A stretch of 64,000 bases of DNA from Rikenellaceae bacterium (lineage in GTDB: Bacteria > Bacteroidota > Bacteroidia > Bacteroidales > Rikenellaceae), in assembly GCA_015060045.1 (NCBI GenBank), contig SUZH01000005.1, positions 111,511 through 175,510 on the forward strand, given 5' to 3'. A program made the translations under genes and the position numbers. Of this stretch, positions 9,009 through 17,561 are shown piece after piece (the stretch's first letter is position 1; the number at the start of each line of letters is the position of its first letter). The notes below the pieces were generated by a model, which had not been told where the DNA came from, made no database searches, and saw only the letters and a list, made by a program, of their open reading frames with translations.

Positions 9009-10157
9009 ATGAAATTGATTACCTTACAACAACCCTCGCGCATCGTTTTGGGCGAGGGTGCAGCCGAACGCTTTGCCGAGGAATTCGCTGCGCACGGCTT
9101 TCAACGACTCTTCCTGCTTACGGCACCGCCGATCCGCCCGCTGATTGAGGGCATCCTCCAAAAGATCGAAGCTGCGGGTGCCGAGGTCAAGATCTACGAC
9201 CGCATCACGGCCGAGCCGGCACTGGATGAGGTGGTAGGCATCATCGATGAGGCCCGCTCGTTCGGTGCCGACAGCGTCGCCGGTATCGGAGGTGGCTCGG
9301 TGCTCGACACGGCCAAGATTGTGGCCGCTTTCCTCAAGAGCAAGCAACAGGTGGCCGACTGTTTCGGCACGGGCCTGATCAAGGAGCGCGGCGTATGGTG
9401 CGCCTGCCTGCCGACCACGTCGGGTACGGGTAGCGAAGTTTCGCCCAACGCCATTCTGCTGGATCGCGCCGAAAAGCTCAAGAAGGGCATCGTAAGCCCC
9501 TATCTCCTAGCCGACGCCGCCTACATCGATCCGCTGCTGACGCTCACCGTACCGGCCAAGATCACGGCCGAGACGGGCATGGATGCTCTCTCGCACTGCA
9601 TCGAGAGCTTCACGAACCGTCATGCGCACCCCGTGGTGGATGCCTACGCCCTGCAGGGCATTGAGCTCATCGCCAAGAACCTGGAGCGCGCCGTAAAGAA
9701 CGGACAGGATCGGGAGGCACGTGCTGCCCTTTCGCTCGGTAGCTACTACGGCGGCTTGTGCCTCGCTCCGGTGAATACGGCAGCCGTACACGCCCTTTCG
9801 TATCCGCTCGGAGGCGAGTATCACATCTCACACGGCTTGGCGAACGCCATCCTGCTGCCGCCCGTGATGCGCTTCAACCTGGAGTCGAACCTCGAGAAGC
9901 ACGCCGCCATCGCTCGCGCCATGGGTGTCGATTGCGAGGGTCTTACGACCGAGGAGGCAGCCAAGAAGGGTGTCGAGTTCGTAGCCGAGCTGGCTACGCG
10001 CTGCGGCATTCCCGCTACCCTCACCGAGCTGGGTATTCCGCAGGACAAGGTAGAGGAGCTGGCCGATGCCGCGATGAAGGTGACGCGCCTGTTGGTGAAC
10101 AACCCCCGCGAGGTGACGCGCGAGGATGCCATTGCAATCTATCACGAATTATACTAA
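9009..10157 (+). CDS. iron-containing alcohol dehydrogenase
   Basis: A 382-aa group III alcohol dehydrogenase. The nucleotide-binding loop GIGGGSVLDTAKIVAA lies near residue 95. Metal ligands are expected in MDALSHCIES and in the His-rich segment HALSYPLGGEYHISHGLAN. TTSGTGSEVSP is the family signature. The enzyme interconverts an aldehyde and an alcohol with NAD(P)H. It starts 9 bases after the symporter and ends 9 bases before the PdxA-like gene. In this context it could reduce the aldehyde made by the aldolase, or oxidise a sugar-derived polyol such as propanediol from fucose. The first reading fits the four-carbon acid enzymes better. Confidence 0.88.
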   Translation: MKLITLQQPSRIVLGEGAAERFAEEFAAHGFQRLFLLTAPPIRPLIEGILQKIEAAGAEVKIYDRITAEPALDEVVGIIDEARSFGADSVAGIGGGSVLDTAKIVAAFLKSKQQVADCFGTGLIKERGVWCACLPTTSGTGSEVSPNAILLDRAEKLKKGIVSPYLLADAAYIDPLLTLTVPAKITAETGMDALSHCIESFTNRHAHPVVDAYALQGIELIAKNLERAVKNGQDREARAALSLGSYYGGLCLAPVNTAAVHALSYPLGGEYHISHGLANAILLPPVMRFNLESNLEKHAAIARAMGVDCEGLTTEEAAKKGVEFVAELATRCGIPATLTELGIPQDKVEELADAAMKVTRLLVNNPREVTREDAIAIYHELY

Positions 10158-10165
10158 AACTGACG

Positions 10166-11200
10166 ATGAATAATTTACCGATTTTAGCCATTACGATGGG
10201 TGATCCCGCGGGTGTAGGCCCCGAGATTATCGCCATGTCGCTCGCCCAGGAGTATCCCTATACGGTTTGCCGCCCCGTGGTGGTGGGCGATGCCAAGATG
10301 ATGGAAATGGGCGTGAAGTCCGCCAAGGTAGAGCTCAAGGTACGCTCGATCGAAAAGGTAGCCGATGCGCAGTATGAGCGCGGCGTGATCGATGTGCTGG
10401 ATCTGAAGCTGATCGACCCCACGACCTTCGCTTACGGCGAGGTACAGGCACAGTGTGGCCATGCCGCCTTTGAGGCGGTACGCACGGCCATCGAGCTGGC
10501 CATGAAGGGCGAGGTGGATGGTACGGTCACAGCACCGCTCAACAAGGAGGCGCTGCATGTAGCCGGTCACAACTTTGCCGGCCACACGGAGATCTACGCC
10601 CACTACACCGACACGAAGAAGTATGCCATGCTGCTGGCCGACGATAAGATGCGTGTGATCCACGTATCGACCCACGTTTCGCTGCGCGAGGCGTGCGATC
10701 GCGCCAAGAAGGAGCGCGTCATCGCCGTAACGGAGCTGATCCGCGAGGCGTGCCTCAGCTTCGGAATCGAGAACCCGAAGATCGGCATCGCAGGTCTGAA
10801 CCCCCACGCCGGCGAGGGTGGTCTGTTCGGTGATGAGGAGATCCGCGAGATCATCCCCGCCATTGAGGAGATGAAGGCCAAAGGGTGGAACGTGGATGGT
10901 CCCGTGCCGCCCGATTCGTTGTTCTCGCGTGCCCGTTCGGGTCAGTTCGACGGTTGCGTGGCGATGTATCACGACCAGGGCCACATCGCCTTCAAGGTAG
11001 GTGGCTTCGAGTGGGATCGTGAGACGCAGCGCATGGTGGCCGTGAAGGGCGTGAATATCACGCTTGGTCTGCCGATTATCCGTGTTTCGGTTGACCACGG
11101 CACCGCCTTCGACGTAGCAGGTAAGGGTATCGCCAACCCCGATGCACTCCTCATGTCGATCGAGTACGCCGCTTTGATGGCCAAAAACCGCAAGCAGTAA
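10166..11200 (+). CDS. PdxA-family dehydrogenase, probably PdxA2 (4-phospho-D-threonate/erythronate)
   Basis: A 344-aa member of the PdxA family, starting MNNLPILAITMGDPAGVGPE. The metal-binding histidines lie in AGHTEIYAHY, LNPHAGEGG and MYHDQGHIAFK. Classical PdxA oxidises 4-phosphohydroxythreonine in vitamin B6 synthesis. PdxA2 paralogues paired with DUF1537 kinases oxidise and decarboxylate 4-phosphothreonate or 4-phosphoerythronate to DHAP. The next gene here is such a kinase, 14 bases downstream, which strongly favours the catabolic role. The long in-frame extension back to 9758 reads through the upstream gene and is discarded. Confidence 0.85.
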   Translation: MNNLPILAITMGDPAGVGPEIIAMSLAQEYPYTVCRPVVVGDAKMMEMGVKSAKVELKVRSIEKVADAQYERGVIDVLDLKLIDPTTFAYGEVQAQCGHAAFEAVRTAIELAMKGEVDGTVTAPLNKEALHVAGHNFAGHTEIYAHYTDTKKYAMLLADDKMRVIHVSTHVSLREACDRAKKERVIAVTELIREACLSFGIENPKIGIAGLNPHAGEGGLFGDEEIREIIPAIEEMKAKGWNVDGPVPPDSLFSRARSGQFDGCVAMYHDQGHIAFKVGGFEWDRETQRMVAVKGVNITLGLPIIRVSVDHGTAFDVAGKGIANPDALLMSIEYAALMAKNRKQ

Positions 11201-11214
11201 ACCGATTCCGCACG

Positions 11215-12351
11215 ATGCGAACGTATGTGATTGCCGATGACCTGACGGGGGCTGCCGAGATTGCCGGAGTGGCCCACCGTTTGGGTTGTCGTGTGCGCCT
11301 GACGACCACCGTCGAGCCGCTCCGTCAGGAAGATGAGGTGGTGGTGCTGGCCACCGACACCCGCTCGATGCACCGGGAGGAGGCACTTCGCTTTACGCAC
11401 GAGGTGGTTACAGCAATGGCTCGTCTCGGTGTGCGCCCCGACCGACTCTTTAAGAAGACCGACTCGGTGTTGCGCGGCCACGTGCGAGGCGAATTGGAGG
11501 CGTTGCAACCATTGGGCTATCGTCAGGCGCTACTGCTTCCGGCCAACCCCTCGAAGGGGCGAGTGATCCGCCGCCGCATCTACACGATCGGAGGCACTCC
11601 CCTCTCGCGTACACTCTTTCGCCACGATCCCGAATTTCCCGCCACAACATCCGACGTGGTGCGCCTTGTAGGGGGCGGTGCACCTTATATCACGACACGC
11701 ACGCGCCGCAAAACGCTTACCGAAGGTATCACGCTGGGCGAGGTGGGCTCGATGGAGGATTTGCAGTGGTTCGTAACTCGATTCGATGCTCCTGAGGTCG
11801 TCATGGCCGGCAGTGCCGACCTCTTTCAATGCCTCCTGGAGCACCACGGCAAGCGGGCGATTGCTCGCACCCCATTTGCCGGATTGGGCAATCGTCGTAC
11901 GTTGATCGTGCTGGGCAGCACGGCCCGCCATAACCTCTTGGAAGAGCCCTTCTTTCAGCGCAACTGCGTCGCTCGCTGCCCGATGCCCGATGAGGTCTTT
12001 GCGGGAGGTTCGACCGAGGCGTGGATTGCCGAGGCACACCGTTTGACGGCTGAAGCCGACTCACTCCTGCTCCGCATTCCACAGCAGATTTCGCACGATG
12101 AGGGGCATGCCCTGCGCCTGCGCCATCAGATGGCCGAGACGGTCTTGGCACTCGTTTGCGAGGGACGATTTGAGGAGATCGTGATCGAGGGCGGAGCAAC
12201 CGCCTTCACCATCCTGCATGGACTGCAATGGAGCGAACTCACGATTGCCGATGAGATTGCACCCGGCGTGGTGCGCCTCTGCCACGCAGCAAGCGGCACT
12301 CACCTGAGCTTCAAGCCCGGCAGCTATCCCTGGGGCAAGTGCTTCTGCTAA
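11215..12351 (+). CDS. four-carbon acid sugar kinase (DUF1537 family)
   Basis: A 378-aa kinase, somewhat shorter than the usual 410-430 aa. The N-terminal substrate domain begins with the hallmark VIADDLTGAAE and includes KKTDSVLRGHV. The C-terminal nucleotide domain has TLIVLGSTARHN and VIEGGATAFTIL. The family phosphorylates threonate, erythronate or related C4 acids at O4. With PdxA2 immediately upstream, the pair converts a C4 sugar acid to DHAP plus CO2. It is the last gene of the block and is followed by a strong terminator at 12371-12397. Stereochemistry cannot be read from the sequence. Confidence 0.88.
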   Translation: MRTYVIADDLTGAAEIAGVAHRLGCRVRLTTTVEPLRQEDEVVVLATDTRSMHREEALRFTHEVVTAMARLGVRPDRLFKKTDSVLRGHVRGELEALQPLGYRQALLLPANPSKGRVIRRRIYTIGGTPLSRTLFRHDPEFPATTSDVVRLVGGGAPYITTRTRRKTLTEGITLGEVGSMEDLQWFVTRFDAPEVVMAGSADLFQCLLEHHGKRAIARTPFAGLGNRRTLIVLGSTARHNLLEEPFFQRNCVARCPMPDEVFAGGSTEAWIAEAHRLTAEADSLLLRIPQQISHDEGHALRLRHQMAETVLALVCEGRFEEIVIEGGATAFTILHGLQWSELTIADEIAPGVVRLCHAASGTHLSFKPGSYPWGKCFC

Positions 12352-12370
12352 AATCTCGTTCACGAAAACC

Positions 12371-12397
12371 AAAAAGAGTCCTGCGGGGCTCTTTTTT
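12371..12397 (+). terminator. rho-independent terminator after the sugar-acid kinase gene
   Basis: AGAGTCC pairs with GGGCTCT around a TGCG loop, flanked by an A-run and a run of seven T. It marks the end of the catabolic block. Confidence 0.8.
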
Positions 12398-12423
12398 TAT
12401 GCGCTTCCACACGGATCAACCCA

Positions 12424-12463
12424 CAAAAAACAAGAGAGCGGGGTGCCTCACGGCGCTCCGCTC
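12424..12463 (-). terminator. terminator for the EF-G2-like gene
   Basis: A 12-bp stem (12436-12447 with 12452-12463, two wobbles) precedes a T-run on the minus strand (A-run at 12424-12430). Confidence 0.75.
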
Positions 12464-12492
12464 CCTCTCGCTTATAGTTTGATTGGTAAGGT

Positions 12493-14649
12493 CTAATCCT
12501 CGTCCTCGTCGGTGTAAGCCTTGAGAAGTTTATCCTGTACGTCAACCGGAACCTGCTCGTACGAAGCGAACTTCATCGAATAGGTTGCCGAACCCGACGT
12601 CAGCGACGACAAGGTGGTCGAGTAGCGATAGAGCTCGGCCAGAGGCACCGTAGCGCTCAGGCGATCGAAGCCCTTATCCGACTCCATACCCAGGATCATG
12701 GCGCGGCGGTTCTGCAGGTCAGACATCACCGAACCCATATACTCGCTCGGAACGAGCACCTCCACGTTGTAGATCGGCTCCATGATCTTCGGGCCGGCGT
12801 TGCGGAAGGCCTCCTTGAAGGCGTTACGGGCAGCCAGCTTGAACGAGATCTCATTCGAATCTACCGGGTGCATCTTACCGTCGTAGATCACGACGCGAAT
12901 ATCGCGAGCGTACGAACCCGTCAGCGGGCCCTCGTCCATCTTCTCCATGATACCCTTCAGGATGGCGGGCATGAAGCGGGCGTCGATAGCGCCACCTACG
13001 ATAGCCGAGTAGAACTGGAGCTTACCACCCCAAGCCATATCGTACTCCTCCTTATTCTTCACGTTTACGACCATCTCACCCTTGCCGGGAATCTTGTAGT
13101 TCTTCGGCTCGGGCATACCGTCGTAGTACGGCTCCACGATCATGTGAACCTCACCAAACTGACCGGCACCACCCGACTGCTTCTTGTGACGATAGTCGGC
13201 CTGAGCCACCTTCGTAATGGTCTCACGATAGGGAATCTTCGGAGCGATATAATCATAGGCGATCTTGTTCTCGGCGAGAATACGCGAACGCAGGATGTTC
13301 AGGTGGTGCTCACCCTGACCCTGGACAATGGTCTGCTTGAGCTCCTTCGAGTAGTCAACCAGGATCGTGGGATCCTCGTTCTTGGCATCGTTCAAGATCT
13401 TACCCAGCTTCTCCTCATCCGACTGCTCCTTGCACTTGATAGCGGCACGGTAGCGCGGCTCGGGGAATACGATCGGCTCGATCGTCACGGGAGCTGCGGG
13501 GGCTGCCAGCGTATCGTTGGCCTTCGTGCCCTTGAGCTTCACGGTGCAACCGATATCACCGGCCGACAGCTCGGTCACCTTCACGCGGTTCTTACCAGCT
13601 ACGGCGAAGAGCTGCGAGATCTTCTCCTTGTTCTGCGTACGGGTATTTACCACCTCGGCGCCCTCGGTAATCTTACCACGGATCACGCGGAAATAGGTAA
13701 TCTCACCGATGTGCTGCTCAACCTGGCTCTTGAATACAAATGCTACTGCGGGAGCCGTCTCGTCTGCTAACACCTCCGAGCCATCGGTTGCGAGGAATGC
13801 AGGAGCCTTCAGCGGGCCGGGAGCCACATTGATGATGAACTCCATCAGACGCTTCGTACCGATGTCGCGCTTACCACTTGCGCAGAAGATCGGCATCACT
13901 TCACGGTTCGCTACACCAATCTTCAGACCGGCGCGGATGTCGTCCTGCGTCAGCGTACCCTTATCGAAGTAGAGTTCCATAAGAGCCTCGTCGTGCTCGG
14001 CAGCCATCTCGACCAGCTCGCGGTTCAGCTCCTGGGCCTTCTCGAGCTCCTCAGCCGGAATCTCCAACTCCTCGCGGTGACCGTCGTGGTCCTTGAAGCG
14101 GTACATCTTCATCAGCAGTACGTCGATAAAGGCGTTGAACTCCGTACCCTGGTTTACGGGATATTGTACGATGACGGGCTTCACGCGCGAAGCGGCCTTG
14201 ATCGACTCAAAAGCAGCCTCGAAGTTAGCCTTATCGTTGTCGAGCTGGTTGATCACACCGATTACCGGCTTGTTCAACAGACGGGCATAACGAGCCTGAA
14301 TCTCGCTACCTACCTCCCAACCGTTGGCGGCATTGAAGCAGAATACACCTACGTCACCTACCTTGAAGGCCGAGAAGAGGCTACCACAGAAGTCATCCGA
14401 ACCCGGGCAGTCGATGATGTTGAGCTTGCGCTCCATGAATTCGGTGAAAAGGATGGTCGAATAGATCGAGCGCTTGTATTCATGCTCGATATCCGTGTTA
14501 TCCGAGAGCGTGTTGTTCGTCTCGATACTACCCCTGCGGTCGATCACTTTACCTTCATAAGCCATCGCTTCGGCAAGGGTAGTTTTTCCCGAGCCGGGCG
14601 CACCAATCAGAACGATGTTCTTAATCTCTTTTGCTGAATAGTTTTTCAT
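12493..14649 (-). CDS. EF-G paralogue lacking the catalytic histidine (EF-G2-like)
   Basis: A 718-aa protein with all five EF-G domains: G domain to about residue 290, domain II near 310-400, then domains III-V ending in a Glu/Asp-rich tail. The G-domain motifs are abnormal. P-loop GAPGSGKT is at residues 16-23. Switch I reads EYKRSIYST instead of the RGIT motif. The G3 motif is DCPGSDDF, with Ser84 replacing the catalytic His of DTPGH. G4 is NQLD instead of NKxD. These match the Bacteroides thetaiotaomicron EF-G2 type, reported to support translocation without GTP hydrolysis and to matter under carbon starvation in the gut. A housekeeping FusA is therefore expected elsewhere in the genome. 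It is transcribed alone, with a terminator after it. Confidence 0.9.
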   Translation of the reverse strand: MKNYSAKEIKNIVLIGAPGSGKTTLAEAMAYEGKVIDRRGSIETNNTLSDNTDIEHEYKRSIYSTILFTEFMERKLNIIDCPGSDDFCGSLFSAFKVGDVGVFCFNAANGWEVGSEIQARYARLLNKPVIGVINQLDNDKANFEAAFESIKAASRVKPVIVQYPVNQGTEFNAFIDVLLMKMYRFKDHDGHREELEIPAEELEKAQELNRELVEMAAEHDEALMELYFDKGTLTQDDIRAGLKIGVANREVMPIFCASGKRDIGTKRLMEFIINVAPGPLKAPAFLATDGSEVLADETAPAVAFVFKSQVEQHIGEITYFRVIRGKITEGAEVVNTRTQNKEKISQLFAVAGKNRVKVTELSAGDIGCTVKLKGTKANDTLAAPAAPVTIEPIVFPEPRYRAAIKCKEQSDEEKLGKILNDAKNEDPTILVDYSKELKQTIVQGQGEHHLNILRSRILAENKIAYDYIAPKIPYRETITKVAQADYRHKKQSGGAGQFGEVHMIVEPYYDGMPEPKNYKIPGKGEMVVNVKNKEEYDMAWGGKLQFYSAIVGGAIDARFMPAILKGIMEKMDEGPLTGSYARDIRVVIYDGKMHPVDSNEISFKLAARNAFKEAFRNAGPKIMEPIYNVEVLVPSEYMGSVMSDLQNRRAMILGMESDKGFDRLSATVPLAELYRYSTTLSSLTSGSATYSMKFASYEQVPVDVQDKLLKAYTDEDED

Positions 14650-14732
14650 ATAGATTCGTTTTAAGGTTTTCGATAAATCGTTTTACGGACTATAAAATTA
14701 CAAAAAAATCGACAAAAGCAAGGCAGAAACAG

Positions 14733-14761
14733 AAAAAATCGCCCGAATGGAGCGATTTTTT
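14733..14761 (-). terminator. terminator for the M24 aminopeptidase gene
   Basis: Perfect 10-bp stem: AAAAAATCGC pairs with GCGATTTTTT around a 9-base loop. Confidence 0.8.
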
Positions 14762-14782
14762 CTACTGACAAGGTGCTTAAGG

Positions 14783-16177
14783 CTATTTACCAACCACCGT
14801 TTCGAGTTCCTCAACCGTTACCGGAATCTTCTTCTCGCCACCAATCATGCGGTTGCCCGTTTCGGTCACGATGAGGTCGTCCTCGATGCGGATGCCGCCG
14901 AAGTCGTAGTAATCGAGCAGGCGATCGTAATCGACAATGCCCTTGTACAACCCTTCGGACTTGCACTTCTCGATCAGGGCAGGGATGAAGTAAAGGCCCG
15001 GCTCGTCGGTGAGGATTGTACCCTCCTCCAGGCGCCAGGTAGCACGGTGGATGCAGGTGGCCGACTTGGCGGCACGGTCGGCAATCGACGAGAAGTCGAA
15101 GGAGCGCTCGCCCATCGCCTCGCAATCGTGCACATCCATACCGAGACCATGGCCCAGGCCGTGGGGCATGAGCATCGTCATCGCACCCGCCGCTACGGCA
15201 TCCTCAGCCGTTCCGTGCAGCAGACCCAGGCCGATGAGCCCCTCGGCCAACGTGAGGTAGGAGGCGCGGTGCACCTCGGTATACATCATGTGGGGAGCTA
15301 CGAGGTTGGCCACATCGTCGTGGGCCTTCAATACTATATTATATATGTCGCGCTGCTTGTCGGTAAATTTACCGCTCACGGGATAGGTACGCGTGTGGTC
15401 CGAGCAGTAACCGCTCAGGGTCTCGCCACCGCCATCAACCAAAAGCAGACGACCCGCCTCCAGCACGCCGTCGCAATTCAGGTTGTGGAGCGTCTCGCCA
15501 TGCTGCGACACGATCGTCGGAAACGACACGCCCTGGCCATGCGCCTTCACGATACCCTCCACGGCACCTGCGATCTCGCGCTCGATGACACCCGGGCGAC
15601 ACATCTTCATCGCCAGCGTGTGCATCGCGTAACCCAGCTCGAAGGCCTTCTCCATCTCGGCGATCTCCTCCTCGGACTTCTTCTCGCGCATCTCGGCCAC
15701 CGCCATCATCAGATCGACCGACTTATAATCGTGCAGCTTGGCGGCGTTGTAGCCCAGGAGCTCCATGAGTTGCAGTTTCGTCTCGCCACGATAGGGGGGC
15801 AGGTAGTGGATACGGCGACCCAGGCGGATAGCCTCGGCGAGGTGATCAGCGATCGTCGCGAAGGGATAGGTCTTCTCGACACCCACCTCGGCGCCCATTT
15901 CGTGAAGCGTCGGCTGCGGGCCGGTCCAGATGATATCCTCCACCGTGAAGTCGTCGCCATAGAGCGCAGCCTCGCCCGTCTCGGCATCGATCAAACCCAT
16001 CAGGGTCGGGGTATTGAGGCCGAAGTAGTAGCGGAAGGTGGAGTCCTGGCGGAAGTAATAGGCATTGTTGGGGTAGTTATTGGGCGAGAAGGTGTTGCCG
16101 GGGATCAGAATCAGTCCCTGACCAATCTTCTCACAAAGCGTCTTGCGACGGGCGATGTAGGTCGAAGGTGCAAACAT
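14783..16177 (-). CDS. pepP: Xaa-Pro aminopeptidase (M24B, PepP-like)
   Basis: A 464-aa cytosolic metalloaminopeptidase that removes an N-terminal residue before proline. The N-terminal domain carries GLILIPGNTFSPNNYPNNAY and RQDSTFRYYFGL. The pita-bread domain shows the metal ligands in order: LLLVDGGGETLSGYCSDHTRT (two Asp), HGLGHGLGMDVHD (His), TDEPGLYFI (Glu) and GGIRIEDDLIV (Glu). All ligands are present, so it should be active. It is preceded by the U32 gene at a 56-base distance and followed by its own terminator. Confidence 0.93.
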   Translation of the reverse strand: MFAPSTYIARRKTLCEKIGQGLILIPGNTFSPNNYPNNAYYFRQDSTFRYYFGLNTPTLMGLIDAETGEAALYGDDFTVEDIIWTGPQPTLHEMGAEVGVEKTYPFATIADHLAEAIRLGRRIHYLPPYRGETKLQLMELLGYNAAKLHDYKSVDLMMAVAEMREKKSEEEIAEMEKAFELGYAMHTLAMKMCRPGVIEREIAGAVEGIVKAHGQGVSFPTIVSQHGETLHNLNCDGVLEAGRLLLVDGGGETLSGYCSDHTRTYPVSGKFTDKQRDIYNIVLKAHDDVANLVAPHMMYTEVHRASYLTLAEGLIGLGLLHGTAEDAVAAGAMTMLMPHGLGHGLGMDVHDCEAMGERSFDFSSIADRAAKSATCIHRATWRLEEGTILTDEPGLYFIPALIEKCKSEGLYKGIVDYDRLLDYYDFGGIRIEDDLIVTETGNRMIGGEKKIPVTVEELETVVGK

Positions 16178-16233
16178 AGCTATCGTTTTTTAATCAATAA
16201 TTCATTTTTATTTCATGCGAGTTTCGGCACTGC

Positions 16234-17487
16234 CTACTCCTCGGTGGGGACAAACTTATAGAGTTGGTCACCACGGCGAATCAACTCCGTGGTACGAATG
16301 GCGCAGAGCTGACCCTGCTCCACGCGACGCGTAATCTCGCCATCGGGGCCGTGCAACTCCTCGCACTTCTGCTCCACGACACCCGTCGTCGGGCCGAGGA
16401 AGAAGATCTCTTCGGTCACCTCCAGCGGAGCCGCCTCCACCAGCACCTCGGCTACCGAGATCTTCTTGTAAAAGTTGACCACCTTGCCCACATAGACCTT
16501 GCGGCGCGTGGCGGCCGATCCGTAGTGTTCGCTATGCTCAGCCACAGGGCGTCCGGCATAGTAACCCTCCCAGAAGCCGCGGTTGAAGACCGTCCGCAGC
16601 TGCTCCTTCAGTTCAGCAACCGACGTAGGATTGTATTCGCCGCTTTCGATCAGGCGCAGGGCGCGGTCGTAGCTCTCCACCACACGCTTTACGTACTCCG
16701 CACCGCGGGCACGTCCCTCGATCTTGAGCACCTTCACGCCACTTTGGATGAAGCGATCCAGAAAGTCGATCGTGCAGAGATCTTTGGGCGAGAGGACATA
16801 GCGGCCGTCCACATCGAGTTCGGCCCCCGTCTCCTTATCGCGAACCGTATATTTACGGCGGCACAACTGGCGACAAGCGCCACGATTGGCCGAGCAATTC
16901 GTCTCATAGAGCGAAAGGTAGCACTTGCCCGAGATCGACATGCAGAGTGCGCCGTGGGCGAACATCTCGATCTCGACCAACTCCCCCTTCGGACCACGGA
17001 TATCGTTCTCGACGATCTCGCGGTGAATCGCAGCGACCTGCTCCAGGGTCAACTCGCGTGCCAAAACCACCGTATCGGCCCACTGGGCAAAGAACTTCAC
17101 CGCCTCGGAATTCGAGATATTGCTCTGGGTCGAGATATGCACCTCCTGCCCGATACGACGGGCGTAGAGGATGGCCGCCATATCGGTGGCAATGATGGCA
17201 TCCACCCCTTCGCGGCGAGCGCGATCGATCACCTCCTGCATCGTGCGGAGTTCATCTTCATAGACCACCGTATTGACCGTCAGGTAGGCCTTCACCCCTG
17301 CCGCATGAGCCGTGGCGACGATCTTCGCTAAGTCGTCGAGCGTAAAGTTGGCCGCCGAGGCCGAACGCATGTTGAGTTTCCCGACCCCGAAATAGACCGA
17401 GTCGGCACCCGCCTCAATGGCAGCGGCGAGCGCCTCGTACGACCCCACGGGGGCCATCAATTCAATGTCGCTTCGCTTCATTGACAA
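16234..17487 (-). CDS. peptidase U32 family protein, probable tRNA/rRNA hydroxylation factor
   Basis: A 417-aa U32 protein. It begins IELMAPVGSYEALAAAIEAG and has the diagnostic cysteine cluster NCSANRGACRQLCRRKY near residues 195-211, plus KDLCTIDFLD. In E. coli the homologues TrhP (YegQ) and RlhA hydroxylate uridine 34 of tRNA or C2501 of 23S rRNA, so a prephenate-dependent RNA hydroxylation role is more likely than proteolysis. Length is near TrhP (about 450 aa) and shorter than RlhA, so TrhP is the better guess. The polyprenyl synthase gene upstream is separated from it by an A+T repeat. Confidence 0.85.
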   Translation of the reverse strand: MSMKRSDIELMAPVGSYEALAAAIEAGADSVYFGVGKLNMRSASAANFTLDDLAKIVATAHAAGVKAYLTVNTVVYEDELRTMQEVIDRARREGVDAIIATDMAAILYARRIGQEVHISTQSNISNSEAVKFFAQWADTVVLARELTLEQVAAIHREIVENDIRGPKGELVEIEMFAHGALCMSISGKCYLSLYETNCSANRGACRQLCRRKYTVRDKETGAELDVDGRYVLSPKDLCTIDFLDRFIQSGVKVLKIEGRARGAEYVKRVVESYDRALRLIESGEYNPTSVAELKEQLRTVFNRGFWEGYYAGRPVAEHSEHYGSAATRRKVYVGKVVNFYKKISVAEVLVEAAPLEVTEEIFFLGPTTGVVEQKCEELHGPDGEITRRVEQGQLCAIRTTELIRRGDQLYKFVPTEE

Positions 17488-17528
17488 TTCAAATTAAGGT
17501 TATGTCGTTCGTGCAACTTGCAAAAACT

Positions 17529-17561
17529 AATTTTGAATTCCAAATTCTAAATTTTGAATTT
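17529..17561 (-). repeat. A+T-rich intergenic repeat, copy 2
   Basis: AATTTTGAATTCCAAATTC plus TAAATTTTGAATTT, the reverse-complement orientation of copy 1. It sits against the stop codon of the polyprenyl synthase gene. Confidence 0.55.

Noticed and set aside
9758..10165. N-terminal extension of the PdxA-like gene
   Set aside because: It reads another frame of the alcohol dehydrogenase gene; the family start MNNLPILAITMGDPAG is at 10166.
10166..11200. Vitamin B6 biosynthetic PdxA
   Set aside because: The adjacent DUF1537 kinase and the absence of other pyridoxine genes favour PdxA2.
12493..14649. Housekeeping EF-G or a ribosomal protection protein
   Set aside because: The catalytic His, the RGIT motif and NKxD are all changed, unlike both groups; the domain order is EF-G.
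14747..16261. 504-codon open frame on the plus strand
   Set aside because: It lies opposite the clearly real M24 aminopeptidase gene; long antisense frames are common in this G+C-rich codon usage and the protein has no recognisable motif.
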